A DNA stretch of 64,000 nucleotides from Flavobacteriaceae bacterium UBA6268 (GTDB taxonomy: Bacteria > Bacteroidota > Bacteroidia > Flavobacteriales > Flavobacteriaceae). Each line of letters opens with the position of its first letter. The first letter of the stretch is position 1. Location of the stretch: positions 19,039-83,038 of the forward strand of contig DJVA01000031.1 in assembly GCA_002440705.1 (NCBI GenBank), given 5' to 3'. The position numbers and the translations under genes are program-made. This document shows, in pieces, positions 27,513 through 38,900 of the stretch. The notes under the pieces are model-generated. The model was not told the DNA's origin and made no database searches. It worked only from the letters and a program-made list of their open reading frames with translations.

Positions 27513-29069
27513 ATGATTATGAAAAGAAACCTTTTTACAAACTTGAAGCCAATCTTCGCGATTGCGTTTCTATCCTTACTGACTGTTTCTTGTACCGATC
27601 TTCAAATCGAAGAAACCGACTCTATCATAGCGGAAGGTTCTACAGTATTTGAAGGAGTTGCCGATGTGGACGCATCGTTAACCAACCTGTACAATGACAT
27701 TTATGGACAAATTGGAGACCAGGCCAACTGGTTTGCACTTAACGAAGTTTCAACGGATGAAACCTTAGTGCCAACTCGTGGTACGGACTGGGGTGATAAC
27801 GGTATCTGGAGAACGCTTCATTCGCATACTTGGAGCCCAACCCACAAGTACGTTTTGGACACTTGGAACAACTTAAATCAGGATGTGTTCCGGGCCTCAC
27901 AGATTATCGATCCATTAAGCAATCCCACTGCCGAACAAGAAGCACAAGCACGTTTCTTGCGTGCTTTCAGCATGTACTTTGTATTGGATATGTGGGGTGT
28001 TGCACCCTATCGTAATCCTACAGATGGCGCTGATATAGACCCCTCTGTGCTTTCAGCTTCTGAAGCATATCAGTTGATTATTGACGACTTAAATGCTGCC
28101 ATCCCTAACCTTCCTTCAAGAGGGCCTAGCGATGACAATAACAGAGCGTGTAAAGCCGCTGGTTATTTCATGTTGGCAAAAGCCATGCTTAACGCTGAGC
28201 GTTACACCGGAAGTACACCAAACTATCAAGGCGTTGTAGACGCTGTTAATGCTATTGGTACTGAAGGTTTTGGATTACAAGCTGGATACTTTGACTTGTT
28301 CAAACAGGATGTTAACAACGAAACCATCTGGTATGCCAACACCGGTGTTGGAAACCGTATCTGGAACGGATTACACTACAACCAAAACTCTCCCGATAAT
28401 ACTGGAGGTGGATGGAATGGTTTTACAACTTTGGCCGAGTTCTACGATAGCTTCGAAGGAAATCCAAATTCCAACAACGTTGGTGACGGACAAGAAGAAC
28501 GTAGGGGTTGGGTGCCTGATGCTGCTACTGCCAACTCCCAAAACCTTGGTATTGGTTATGGATTCTTGATTGGACAGCAGTACGAGGAAGATGGAACTAT
28601 TCTTAAAGATCGTCCAGGTAACCCATTGGTATTTACTAAGGAATTACCAGGTCTTTCCGGTAATGGTGAAAATACTGGTATTCGTATCATCAAGTATCAC
28701 CCTGGTGATGACGGTGGTTCTTTCCGTGGCCATGAAATCGTTTTCCGTTATGCAGATGCTCACTTAATGAAAGCTGAAGCCATGATGCGTATGGGTGGTG
28801 ATGCCACTTCCATGGTAAATGAATTGAGAACGTTGCGTGGTGCTACTCCACTAGGTAGTGTTAGCGAATCTGATATGCTTGCCGAGCGTGGAAGAGAGCT
28901 TTACATCGAATTCTGGAGAAGGAATGACTTACTACGTTTCGGACAATTTACAAGAGATTGGGAATTCAAAAACCCAGAATCTGTAGGAGACACCAAATGG
29001 AATTTATATCCAATTCCAATTAACGCGTTGCTCTCTAATCCGAACTTGGTACAAAATCCTGGCTACTAG
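27513..29069 (+). CDS. SusD/RagB-family glycan-binding lipoprotein
   Basis: A 518-residue SusD homologue, the outer-leaflet lid of the SusC channel. A lipobox with Cys follows the hydrophobic start (FLSLLTVSC). The helical TPR-like scaffold includes QEAQARFLRAFSMYFVLDMWG, the classic SusD signature region, and the C-terminal part has ADAHLMKAEAMMRMGG and ERGRELYIEFWRRNDLLRFG. The frame runs upstream into susC, but the start at ATG 27513 (or ATG 27519) gives a normal signal sequence and a 4-base gap. A strong terminator follows, though the next genes run in the same direction. Confidence 0.95.
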   Translation: MIMKRNLFTNLKPIFAIAFLSLLTVSCTDLQIEETDSIIAEGSTVFEGVADVDASLTNLYNDIYGQIGDQANWFALNEVSTDETLVPTRGTDWGDNGIWRTLHSHTWSPTHKYVLDTWNNLNQDVFRASQIIDPLSNPTAEQEAQARFLRAFSMYFVLDMWGVAPYRNPTDGADIDPSVLSASEAYQLIIDDLNAAIPNLPSRGPSDDNNRACKAAGYFMLAKAMLNAERYTGSTPNYQGVVDAVNAIGTEGFGLQAGYFDLFKQDVNNETIWYANTGVGNRIWNGLHYNQNSPDNTGGGWNGFTTLAEFYDSFEGNPNSNNVGDGQEERRGWVPDAATANSQNLGIGYGFLIGQQYEEDGTILKDRPGNPLVFTKELPGLSGNGENTGIRIIKYHPGDDGGSFRGHEIVFRYADAHLMKAEAMMRMGGDATSMVNELRTLRGATPLGSVSESDMLAERGRELYIEFWRRNDLLRFGQFTRDWEFKNPESVGDTKWNLYPIPINALLSNPNLVQNPGY

Positions 29070-29088
29070 TCCATAAAATAATAGTTTT

Positions 29089-29119
29089 AAAAAAGCCACC
29101 TTTTAAAGGTGGCTTTTTT
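29089..29119 (+). terminator. Intrinsic terminator after susD
   Basis: AAAAAAGCCACC paired with GGTGGCTTTTTT over a 7-base loop, ending in T7, 20 bases after the susD stop. It separates susCD from the downstream operon at least partly. Confidence 0.85.
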
Positions 29120-29156
29120 TATTATTAATATTTTATTAATCTTTTTTAGGTTCTAT

Positions 29157-29170
29157 TATACCATGGTATA
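29157..29170. promoter_or_regulatory. Palindrome upstream of the FG-GAP operon, possible operator
   Basis: TATACCATGGTATA, a perfect 14-base palindrome 45 bases before the ATG at 29215. It differs from the LacI-type site of this locus, so if it is an operator it is for another regulator. Confidence 0.4.
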
Positions 29171-29190
29171 CTGCCAAAGTTTTAATTTAG

Positions 29191-29209
29191 CAAGCCAGAA
29201 ATTGGCTTG
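29191..29209 (+). promoter_or_regulatory. Hairpin directly before the start codon at 29215
   Basis: CAAGCCA-GAAAT-TGGCTTG, a perfect 7-pair hairpin that ends 5 bases before the ATG and so covers the ribosome-landing region. It may reduce or control translation of the first FG-GAP gene. Confidence 0.45.
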
Positions 29210-29214
29210 AAAAG

Positions 29215-32200
29215 ATGCACCAAACGTTAATCTGTTCCATAAAATTCGCGCTGATACACCTTGGTTTGCTGTGTGTGTTTTTTACCCTTTATAGCTGTCA
29301 AAAAAACAACCAAAGCCTATTTGAATCTTTGCCAAGTTCGGAAACCGGTATTACTTTTCAAAATCGCATTACCTCCACACCCCAATTGAACATTCTTAAT
29401 TACATCTATTTCTATAATGGAGCTGGAGTGGCAGCTGCGGATTTTAACAATGATGGCCTGGTAGATCTTTACTTCACCGGGAATCAGGTGGCCGACCAGT
29501 TGTACCTCAACAAAGGAAACTTCAAATTTGAAGACATCACACAGAAGTCTGGCATCAACAATACAGAAGGATGGTCCAATGGGGTAAGCATCGTAGACAT
29601 CAACCAAGATGGATGGATGGATATTTACATAAGCAAAGTAGGGAACTTCAACGAAATTCAAGGTAAAAACCGCTTGTATTTGAATTTAGGGATTTCTTCA
29701 GAGGGAATCCTCACTTTTAAAGAAGTGGCGCATCAGTACGGTTTGGACTTTGTAGGTTTTTCAACACAAGCTGCCTTCTTCGATTATGATTTAGACGGGG
29801 ATTTGGACCTCTATCTGCTGAACCATAGTACCAACCCAAACCAAAATTACGGTCAAGGAAATAAACGGAGCATTCCCAACCGTGAGTCTGGGGACAAATT
29901 CTTTGAGAATCTGGGCGGTACGTTTACAGACGTTTCAGAGCAAGTAGGAATATTCCAGAGCAAAATTGGATACGGTTTGGGAGTTTCCATCAGCGACCTC
30001 AACAATGATGGGTTCCCCGATATCTACGTAAGCAATGATTTTTATGAGAATGATTACCTGTACCTAAACCAAGGCAATAAAACATTCAAGGAAATCATTC
30101 ATTCCGATGGGCAATCCATAGGCCATACTACCCACTATTCGATGGGCAACGACATCACCGACATAAACAATGATGGCTTTACAGACATCATCTCGGTAGA
30201 TATGCTCCCTGAAGATCCGGAGACTTATAAAACTTCTGGGATGGAATTTAACTATCAGATCTACAATAACTACATCCAAAATGGTTATAGTTATCAATAC
30301 ATGCAGAACGCCCTTCAACTCAATAATGGAAATGGTAGTTTTAGTGAAACAGGCTATTTAAGTGGTCTTGCCGCCACCGAATGGTCTTGGTGCCCATTGA
30401 TTGCCGATTTGGACAATGATGGTTACAACGATGTTTTTATTACCAATGGCATCTTGGGAGCCACTAATGACATGGACTTTATTAGCTTTATTGCCAATGA
30501 CAACATCCAAAAATCCCTAGGACAAGGCATGACCGAAAAAGAGATGGCATTCATCGATAAAATTCCTCAAAAGAAAACCCCAAATTATTTTTTCAAAAAC
30601 CTTCATAACAATCAGTTTGAAAATGTTACGGAAGATTGGTTTCAGAAAATACCCTCATTCAGCAATGGAGCTACCTACACCGATTTGGACAATGACGGGG
30701 ATTTGGACTTGGTGGTGAACAATGTGAACGAACCCGCTTTTGTGTTAAAAAACAACTCCAACCTAATTTTCCCTGACCGCCGTTTTCTAAAATTGAATTT
30801 TGATGGACCTTCAAACAATAAAAGTGGTATTGGTGCAAAGGCCATTCTTTTTGCAAATGGAAAAAAAATAACCAGGGAAAATTTTACGACCCGGGGTTAC
30901 CTTTCTTCAGTAGCTCCCTTACTTCACTTTGGACTGGATAGCATCCCTAAAATAGATTCCCTCCACATTGTTTGGCCCGATCAAAAATTTCAACGATTCG
31001 ATTCAATGGGTACAAACCAAACCCTAACCGTAAAGTATAACGAAGCCAAAGGAAATTACCTTTCGTTTAATCCTTCGGTCAGTTCAAGTCTTTTTGTAAA
31101 AGACAGTATTATTGTACCCTACAAGCACCAAGAAAACCCTAATATTGAGTTTAACCGGGATCCATTACTCCCTTTTTCCATGGCCAATGAAGGGCCGGAT
31201 GTTGCCGTCGCCGACGTTAATAATGATGGGAAAGAAGATGTTTTTTTTACAGGAGCAAAGGGTCAGGCCTCCCAATTATGGGTGCAACAAAAAGAGGGCA
31301 CCTTTTTAAAGCAGCAAGAAACACTATTTGAAGAAGACGCCCTAAGTGAAGACGTTTCGCAAATTTTCTTTGATGCCAATAATGATGGTTTCAAAGATCT
31401 TTTGATCGTTAGTGCCGGCAATGAGTTTGAAACCGGACCCGCGCTTTCCCCAAGGTTGTACTGGAACAATAAGGGATTCTTTACCAAGGATTCAGTTGCT
31501 TTCAAAAATGTGTACACCAATGCTTCCAAAGTAGTTGCAGTGGATGTGAACAATGACCATCATATGGATGTTTGCATTCTTTCCAATGCGGTTCCCCATA
31601 AATTTGGTCACACGCCCAAGCAGTACCTCTTTATCAATGATGGACACGGAAACTTTACCAACGAAACTGCAAAATTGGCCCCAGATTTTGCGGAAATTGG
31701 AAACTGCAATGCCATTGTTTGGACCGATTTCAACAATGATGGATATATGGATGCGGTAGTAGCGGGCAATTGGATGCCCATTTCGGTATTTATAAACGAT
31801 GGGCAAAAACTTCTCTTGCAAAAGGGTAATGGCCTGGATCTAACCCACGGATGGTGGAATACCGTTAAAACCGCCGATTTTGATCATGACGGGGACATCG
31901 ATATTATTGCCGGGAATTGGGGATTGAATTCACGATTGAATGCCTCCGAAAGCAAACCGATTACCCTCTACAAAAAGGATTTTGACAATAATGGTTCAGA
32001 AGAAACCGTAATTACCTATTATTATAAAGGGAAAGAAACCACCCTTGCTTCTAAGGAAGAACTCGCAAAACAAATGCCCTTTTTGAACAAGAAATACCTG
32101 TCCTATCGCGATTTTGCTAAAGCATCCATTACCGATCTCTTTTCCGAAGAGAAAATGAAAACTGCGCTTCAAAAAAAAGTATTCGAATTGGGCAGTTGCT

Positions 32201-32547
32201 ATTTTGAAAATTTAGGCAATACTACCTTTAAAAAACACCTGCTCCCTTTCGGGGCACAAGTTTCAACCGTCAACGATATTTGGGTGGAAGATTTCAATGG
32301 TGATGGCCATTTAGACCTTCTTCTGGTTGGAAATAATTTTGAAATCAGTACCCAATTGGGACGTATGGATGCCTCGCACGGCACCTTGCTATGGAATGAT
32401 GGCAATGGTAATTTCTCGGAACAAAGAAATGAAATGATACCAATCCCCGGTGCCTGCAGGAACATAGAAAAATTAATGATCGCCGAAGTACCCTATTGGG
32501 TTATTGCACGAAATAACGAAACCCCTATTTTCATAAAAAAGAATTGA
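29215..32547 (+). CDS. FG-GAP/VCBS-repeat lipoprotein with ASPIC/UnbV domain, copy 1
   Basis: A 1110-residue secreted protein of the CRTAC1/UnbV type. A lipobox (FFTLYSC) makes it a lipoprotein. Repeated calcium-binding loops of the form DFNNDGLVD, DINQDGWMD and DLDNDGDLD at ~70-500 build an integrin-alpha-like propeller. An ASPIC/UnbV domain lies at ~530-605 (SGIGAKAIL ... HFGLDSIPKIDSLHIVWPD). A second propeller follows at ~660-950 and a last repeat pair near 1020-1060. No catalytic residues are known for this family; a carbohydrate-binding or surface-adhesion role is a guess. It starts the downstream half of the saccharide locus and is followed by two paralogues with the same architecture. 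Confidence 0.87.
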   Translation: MHQTLICSIKFALIHLGLLCVFFTLYSCQKNNQSLFESLPSSETGITFQNRITSTPQLNILNYIYFYNGAGVAAADFNNDGLVDLYFTGNQVADQLYLNKGNFKFEDITQKSGINNTEGWSNGVSIVDINQDGWMDIYISKVGNFNEIQGKNRLYLNLGISSEGILTFKEVAHQYGLDFVGFSTQAAFFDYDLDGDLDLYLLNHSTNPNQNYGQGNKRSIPNRESGDKFFENLGGTFTDVSEQVGIFQSKIGYGLGVSISDLNNDGFPDIYVSNDFYENDYLYLNQGNKTFKEIIHSDGQSIGHTTHYSMGNDITDINNDGFTDIISVDMLPEDPETYKTSGMEFNYQIYNNYIQNGYSYQYMQNALQLNNGNGSFSETGYLSGLAATEWSWCPLIADLDNDGYNDVFITNGILGATNDMDFISFIANDNIQKSLGQGMTEKEMAFIDKIPQKKTPNYFFKNLHNNQFENVTEDWFQKIPSFSNGATYTDLDNDGDLDLVVNNVNEPAFVLKNNSNLIFPDRRFLKLNFDGPSNNKSGIGAKAILFANGKKITRENFTTRGYLSSVAPLLHFGLDSIPKIDSLHIVWPDQKFQRFDSMGTNQTLTVKYNEAKGNYLSFNPSVSSSLFVKDSIIVPYKHQENPNIEFNRDPLLPFSMANEGPDVAVADVNNDGKEDVFFTGAKGQASQLWVQQKEGTFLKQQETLFEEDALSEDVSQIFFDANNDGFKDLLIVSAGNEFETGPALSPRLYWNNKGFFTKDSVAFKNVYTNASKVVAVDVNNDHHMDVCILSNAVPHKFGHTPKQYLFINDGHGNFTNETAKLAPDFAEIGNCNAIVWTDFNNDGYMDAVVAGNWMPISVFINDGQKLLLQKGNGLDLTHGWWNTVKTADFDHDGDIDIIAGNWGLNSRLNASESKPITLYKKDFDNNGSEETVITYYYKGKETTLASKEELAKQMPFLNKKYLSYRDFAKASITDLFSEEKMKTALQKKVFELGSCYFENLGNTTFKKHLLPFGAQVSTVNDIWVEDFNGDGHLDLLLVGNNFEISTQLGRMDASHGTLLWNDGNGNFSEQRNEMIPIPGACRNIEKLMIAEVPYWVIARNNETPIFIKKN

Positions 32548-32552
32548 TTGAT

Positions 32553-35500
32553 ATGCACACGAAGTTTTTTAAATTAACAACTATTTGCATCACTTTTGTT
32601 TGGTTGGGTTGTACCGATAAAACACAAGAAGACCCTAAAGAAAAAACTGCAGAAACCCCATTATTTTCGTTGGTAGATTCTGCTACTTCCAACATTACAT
32701 TTACCAACGTGGTCGAAAACCAAAAGGATTTTAATATTTTCAAATACCGCAATTTTTATAATGGTGGCGGTGTGGCCATAGGCGATATCAACAATGATGG
32801 GTTGGCCGATATTTACCTCACCGCCAACATGGGGAAAAATAAATTGTACCTCAACAAAGGAAATATGGTGTTCGAGGACATTTCGGCCAGTGCTGGTGTT
32901 GAAGGCAACAAGCCATGGTCTACAGGTGTGGTCATGGCCGATGTAAATGCCGATGGTTTGTTGGATATCTATGTGAGCAATGCCGGAAACATGGAAGGCG
33001 AAAACCACAACAACGACCTCTACATCAACAATGGCGACTTAACCTTTACCGAAAAAGCAAAAGAATACAATTTGGCCGAAACGGGTTTTACTACTCAAGC
33101 TACTTTCTTTGATTATGACAAAGACGGCGATCTGGATGCCTACATTTTGAATAACAGCAACATCCCGGTAAGTAGCCTTGGGTTTGCCCATCAAAGAAAT
33201 GTTAGGGCACAGGACTGGAATGTGCCAAAAATGTTCCGTGGTGTGGGCGATATGCTGTTGCGCAATGACGGCAACACCTTTACCGACGTGAGTGAAAAAG
33301 CAGGAATTTATGGCAGCCTTATTGGTTTTGGCCTTGGGGTAATGGTTAGTGATGTTAACAACGACCTGTGGCCAGACATTTATGTTTCAAATGACTTTTA
33401 CGAACGGGATTACCTTTACATCAACAACCACGATGGAACCTTCACGGAAGATATCAAAAATTGGACTTCCCACCTTTGCCTATCGGCCATGGGCATCGAT
33501 ATGGCCGATATCAATAATGATGGAAACGCCGATATTTTCATCACCGATATGCTACCCGACGGGGACGAACGTGTTAAGTCGGTCATGGAATTTGAGGGGT
33601 ATAACGTCTTCAATCTGAAACAGAGCAAGGACTTTTACCAACAATACATCCAAAATACCTTGCAATTGAATAATGGCAATGGAAGTTATTCTGAAATTGC
33701 GTACTTCAGTGGCCTCTCTGCAACCGATTGGAGTTGGTCTGGACTCATCTTCGACATGGACAACGATGGCTTTCGGGATATTTATGTCACCAACGGCATC
33801 AATCACGACCTAACCGATCTGGATTTTGTGGATTTCTTCGCCAACGACATTATCCAAGATATGGCTCTTACTGGTCGAAAAGAAGCCATCGACTCCATCA
33901 TTGCCAAAATGCCCGTAGTGCCTGTTCCAAATTACGCCTTCAAAAACAACCACGACCTCACCTTTAAGAACATGGCTGGGCCCTGGGGCTTGGGCGTGCC
34001 TAGTTTATCCAATGGGGCTGCCTACGGCGATCTGGATAACGACGGGGATTTAGACATTGTGGTTAATAATGTTAATATGGAAGCCTTTGTATATGAAAAC
34101 CATACCGACCAATTAAATGGATACAATTACATCAAACTGAAATTTGAAGGATCCGAAAAAAACCCATTTGCAGTCGGGACAAAGGTGAAAATGTATTACG
34201 ATACTAATGTGGTGATGCAAGAATTGATCCCTTCCAGGGGATTCCAGTCTTCCATGGAATATCCCATGACCATTGGGTTGGGAAACTCATCCATGATCGA
34301 TTCGATCCGTGTGATTTGGCCCGATGCAAAAACTGCCAAAATATCCAACGTCCCCGTAAACCAAACCCTAACATTAGTATACAGGGATGCCCAAGAGACC
34401 TACAAAATTCCAAAGAGGGAAACTCACAAAACCTTTTTAAGCGAACTTCCAAATAACCAGCTTACTAAACACGAAGAAAACACCTATAACGATTTTGATT
34501 ATGAAGGCTTGATTGCCAAAAAAGTCTCCCAGGAAGGCCCATGTCTTGCGATTGGCGACCTTAATGGCGATGGCAATGAGGATGTATTTGTTGGTGGTGC
34601 CAAAAACCAGGAAGGAAGCCTTTTCATGCACCATGGCAACGGTTCCTTAACCCTCAAGAAAGATACAGCCATTTCAAAAGACAGTTCCTTCGAGGATACA
34701 GCTGCAGCTTTTTTTGATGCCGATGGGGATGGCGATTTGGACTTAATGGTAGGGTCGGGAGGAAATCAGGTGGACGAAATGGAGCGCGAAAGTGTTCGCC
34801 TGTATTTGAATGATGGAAAGGGAAACTTCAGTAAAGGAACCCTTCCAAACTTAACCAATACATACAACATTTCAGCCATTGCGCCACAGGATGTAGATCA
34901 GGACGGAGACCTGGATGTATTTATCGGTTCCAGAAGCATTGTGGGGGTTTATGGAATGGACCCGAAGCATTTCTTTTTGGAAAATCAAGGAAATGGAGTG
35001 TTTGTGGATGCTTCACAAAAGGCAACGGCCGAGGTCGTCGCAAGCGGCATGATTACGGACGCTAAATGGATCAATGTGGATGCTTCTCCCGAAAATGAAT
35101 TGATTACCGTTTCCGACTGGGGTGCTCCAAGGGTTTATAAGTTTGAAGGTGGGCAATTGAAAAGGCAGGCCTCTTCCTTAGAGGAATTGGAAGGTTGGTG
35201 GAACATCATTTACCCGGTCGATATTGACGGCGATGGCGATCAAGATCTAATTTTGGGTAACCAAGGAAAAAACCTCCATTACAAACCTTCCAAAGAAAAT
35301 TACATGAAAATGTGGGTCAATGATTTTGACAATAACGGTACCTTCGAGCAAATCGTTACCCAAAACCTGAACGGAAAGGACATGCCCATTCACCAAAAAA
35401 GGGAATTGACCACTCAGATGGTTTCTCTTAAAAAACAAAACCTCAAGGCTTCGGAATATGCCAAAAGGTCCATTCAGGAATTATTCCCCGAATCGGTTTT

Positions 35501-35903
35501 GAAAAATACCACGGTAAAAGAAGTCACCACTTCAGAGACCCTTTTGGCCATCAACGATGGAAAAGGTTCCTTTACTACGAAAGCCCTACCTTCCAGAACC
35601 CAACTTTCGTGTGTTTGTGGGATTACCTGTAGCGATGTCAATAACGATGGAACTATGGACATCATCTTGGGAGGGAACGATTACGATTTCCGCCCACAGT
35701 TTTCCCGATTGGATGCCGATTATGGAAGCGTTCTGTTGAATGATGGCAAGGAAGGGTTTCAATGGCAGGACTACGAAAAGACCGGTTTTTTCATCAAAGA
35801 AGAAATCAAACACATCCAGCAGTTCAAAGATGCACAAGGCCGCGCTTACGTTATTGTGGCCATCAACAACGAAAAACCCCGAGTGTATAAAATGGGCGAA
35901 TGA
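32553..35903 (+). CDS. FG-GAP/VCBS-repeat lipoprotein with ASPIC/UnbV domain, copy 2
   Basis: About 1116 residues with the same architecture as its upstream neighbour: lipobox (VWLGC), propeller of DINNDGLAD-type calcium loops, ASPIC/UnbV region at ~538-600 (VGTKVKMYY ... GLGNSSMIDSIRVIWPD), then a second propeller and a C-terminal repeat block with DVNNDGTMD. The ATG at 32553 is preferred over the earlier TTG at 32544. It lies 5 bases after copy 1. The parallel order of domains and the conserved FFDYD, SNDFYE and NNGNGS segments show that the three genes arose by tandem duplication, long enough ago to have diverged greatly in sequence. Confidence 0.87.
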   Translation: MHTKFFKLTTICITFVWLGCTDKTQEDPKEKTAETPLFSLVDSATSNITFTNVVENQKDFNIFKYRNFYNGGGVAIGDINNDGLADIYLTANMGKNKLYLNKGNMVFEDISASAGVEGNKPWSTGVVMADVNADGLLDIYVSNAGNMEGENHNNDLYINNGDLTFTEKAKEYNLAETGFTTQATFFDYDKDGDLDAYILNNSNIPVSSLGFAHQRNVRAQDWNVPKMFRGVGDMLLRNDGNTFTDVSEKAGIYGSLIGFGLGVMVSDVNNDLWPDIYVSNDFYERDYLYINNHDGTFTEDIKNWTSHLCLSAMGIDMADINNDGNADIFITDMLPDGDERVKSVMEFEGYNVFNLKQSKDFYQQYIQNTLQLNNGNGSYSEIAYFSGLSATDWSWSGLIFDMDNDGFRDIYVTNGINHDLTDLDFVDFFANDIIQDMALTGRKEAIDSIIAKMPVVPVPNYAFKNNHDLTFKNMAGPWGLGVPSLSNGAAYGDLDNDGDLDIVVNNVNMEAFVYENHTDQLNGYNYIKLKFEGSEKNPFAVGTKVKMYYDTNVVMQELIPSRGFQSSMEYPMTIGLGNSSMIDSIRVIWPDAKTAKISNVPVNQTLTLVYRDAQETYKIPKRETHKTFLSELPNNQLTKHEENTYNDFDYEGLIAKKVSQEGPCLAIGDLNGDGNEDVFVGGAKNQEGSLFMHHGNGSLTLKKDTAISKDSSFEDTAAAFFDADGDGDLDLMVGSGGNQVDEMERESVRLYLNDGKGNFSKGTLPNLTNTYNISAIAPQDVDQDGDLDVFIGSRSIVGVYGMDPKHFFLENQGNGVFVDASQKATAEVVASGMITDAKWINVDASPENELITVSDWGAPRVYKFEGGQLKRQASSLEELEGWWNIIYPVDIDGDGDQDLILGNQGKNLHYKPSKENYMKMWVNDFDNNGTFEQIVTQNLNGKDMPIHQKRELTTQMVSLKKQNLKASEYAKRSIQELFPESVLKNTTVKEVTTSETLLAINDGKGSFTTKALPSRTQLSCVCGITCSDVNNDGTMDIILGGNDYDFRPQFSRLDADYGSVLLNDGKEGFQWQDYEKTGFFIKEEIKHIQQFKDAQGRAYVIVAINNEKPRVYKMGE

Positions 35904-38900
35904 CACGAAATCTTTTAAAATATTACGGTCTCTGCTTAATTTTGCTGCTTGTCTCTTGCAAAGAACAGGAGCCGTCAAGCTTGTTCCATTTGCTTCCATC
36001 ATCACAATCGGGTGTCGATTTTCAAAACACTGTGGTGGAAACCGACTCCTTGAACATTTTGGACTATCTTTATTTTTACAACGGAGGTGGTTTGGCCATG
36101 GGCGATATTAACAACGACGGACTTCCCGATCTCTATTTTTCTTCCAATCAACAAAAAAACCATCTCTATCTTAATAAAGGAAACCTAAAATTTGAAGACA
36201 TTTCAGAAAAGGCTGGCGTAAACGGCAACAGCTCCTGGAATACAGGTGCCATTATGGTAGATGTGAATGGGGACGGGTGGTTGGACATTTACGTAATGGC
36301 AGTGGTTGGCATCAATGGTTTTGAAGGGCATAATGAATTGTTTGTCAATAATAGAGACAATACCTTTACAGAACTTTCTGCACAATATGGACTCGATTTG
36401 CAATGTTATGGTACCTCCGCCGCTTTTCTAGACTACGATTTGGATGGCGATTTGGATCTTTATGTGTTGAACCATGCCGTACACACCCAAGAATCGTTTG
36501 GAAGGGCCCAAATCCGTAACCAACGGAATGAGAAAACCGGCGACAGGTTGCTGCGAAACGATGGTAACCGATTTACCGACGTAAGTGAAGAGGCAGGAAT
36601 TTACGGCGGTATCAATGGTTATGGCCTAGGCGTTTCGGTGGCCGATTTCAATCAGGATGGCTATCCGGATATTTATGTTGGGAACGATTTTCATGAAGAT
36701 GATTATTTTTACCTTAATAATGGCGACGGTACCTTCACGGAAAGCCTAAAGACTTATTTCGGACACACCAGCAGATTCAGTATGGGGAATGATGCGGCCG
36801 ACATCAACCACGACGGATGGCCCGACCTGATTTCACTGGATATGCTCCCAGAAGACGATGCTGTTATCAAATCATCAGAAGGGGACGACATGTACCAAAC
36901 CCTGAAAATGCGTACCCAACAGTACGGGTATCACTACCAATATAGCCGAAACATGTTATTTGTGAGCGACCCCGAAAAAGCCTACTCCGAAACAGCACTG
37001 CTTAGCGGCATTGCTGCAACCGATTGGAGTTGGAGTGCGTTATTTGCAGATTATGATCTTGATGGGGAACAAGACCTTTTCATCTCCAATGGAATTCCAA
37101 AACGTCCAAACAATCTGGATTATATTAAGTTCATTTCCAACGACCAAATACAGCAAAAACTGAACGATGGCCGGTTGGTAGACCAGAAAGCCCTAGAGAT
37201 GATGCCCTCCGGAAAGGTCTGCAATTATTTTTTTAAAGGCAACAAGGAATTACTTTTTACAGATGTTTCCAAAGCTTGGGGGGTAGCCCAACCTTCCATT
37301 TCGGGGGCTACGGTTTTAGGGGATTTGGACAATGATGGCGATTTGGATTTGGTAACCAACAACATCAATGAACCCGCAAGTATCTACATCAACCAATCAA
37401 AGAATGCATCCTATTTGGAGCTTAAATTTGATTACCCCGGAAATAACCCACAAGGGTATGGAACCAAAGTTTATTGCTACCTCGAGGGAAAGCTTCAGTA
37501 CAAAGAATTGTATACCGTTAGAGGATTTCAGGCTTCCTCCGAACCACTCATCCACTTTGGCCTAGGAACTGCCAAACAGGTAGATTCTCTTACCATTGTA
37601 TGGCCCAACCGTACCCAGCAAACCTTAAAAAATGTTCCAACCAATCAATTGTTGGTCCTTAAACCAGAAAACACCACCCCCTTTAGCTATACCCATGGAA
37701 AAAAATTGACACTATTTCAGAAAGTGGAAACCAACTTGGGAATTGATTATGAGCACAAGGAAGACGAACACACCGATTTCAACTATCAAAAACTAATTCC
37801 GTACGAGGTTTGCGATCGCGGACCCGCAATGGCAGTGGGCGACTGGAATGGGGATGGGCTTGAAGATGTTTTTTTGGGGGGTGCCCACAACCAAAAAAGC
37901 CAAATTTTTATTCGAAAAGGAAGGGCCTTTGAGCGTCTCGAATTTCCTGAAATGGCTAAAGACTCTGCCTCAGAAGATGTTTCTGCTACGTTATTTAACG
38001 GAAATCTCATTGTTGGCTCTGGGGGCAATGTAGTCTCTCCTTCCAAAAAAATCCTCTTAAATCGATGGTACAAATACTCGGGCGAGGGCTCCCAAAATCT
38101 TACAGGCACTTATGAAAATACAGAGATTGTGACAGAACACGATGGCTACTTATTTATTGGGAACCATTCCACACCCCTTGATTTTGGATCGGAAGTGCCC
38201 TCCTACATTCTCAAACCCAATGGTGCAAAGCAAGAACTTTCAATAAAAGGGATGGTTACCAATGCCCTGTGGGACGATTTTGATGCCGATGGGGAAATCG
38301 ATCTGATTGTGGTAGGCGAATGGATGGACCCTGCGTTTTTCAAAAACAACAACGGTAATTTCGAGGAAGTGTACCCATTAAAACAATCGCTGAAAGGGCT
38401 TTGGGAAAGCATCGTCCCTTTTGACATCGATGGGGATGGAGACAAGGATTACCTCCTCGGAAACTGGGGATTAAATAGCAAGTTTACAGCTACAGCGAAA
38501 TCCCCGATGAAAATGTACTATGCCGATTTTGACCAAAACGGCAATACCGAAACCATAGTTGCCGTTCAGAAAAATGGCAAATACTTTCCGCTTCTTGGAT
38601 TGGATGACCTAGCCGGTCAAATGGTTTTCTTGAGAAAAAAATTTAATAATTATAAAGACTTTGCAGGAAAAACCATCGAAGAAATTATGGGAGACAAACT
38701 TTCAATGGCGAAGGTTTACGAAGTAAACAACTTGGCATCTGGATTTTTGCGAAATACCAATAACTCCTTTACTTTTGAGCCGTTTCAGAGTCCAATGCAA
38801 TGGGCCCCGATTATGGCATGGACGGTATTTGACTTTAATGGCGATGGAAAAGAAGAAGCGCTTGCCGGTGGTAATTATTTTGGCGTCATCCCATTCCATG

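Noticed and set aside
29317..36005. Many long antisense and other-frame open frames inside the FG-GAP genes (for example 35586-36005 minus, 33728-33967 plus)
   Set aside because: They lie within confident coding sequence, have no recognisable motifs, and arise from the repetitive Asp/Asn/Gly codons of the calcium loops.
29440..38900. Short near-direct DNA repeats of the gattt-ggacaatgatggc type, at first sight like a repeat array
   Set aside because: They encode the repeated DxDNDGxxD calcium loops, vary in spacing and sequence, and are in frame; not CRISPR or a non-coding repeat.
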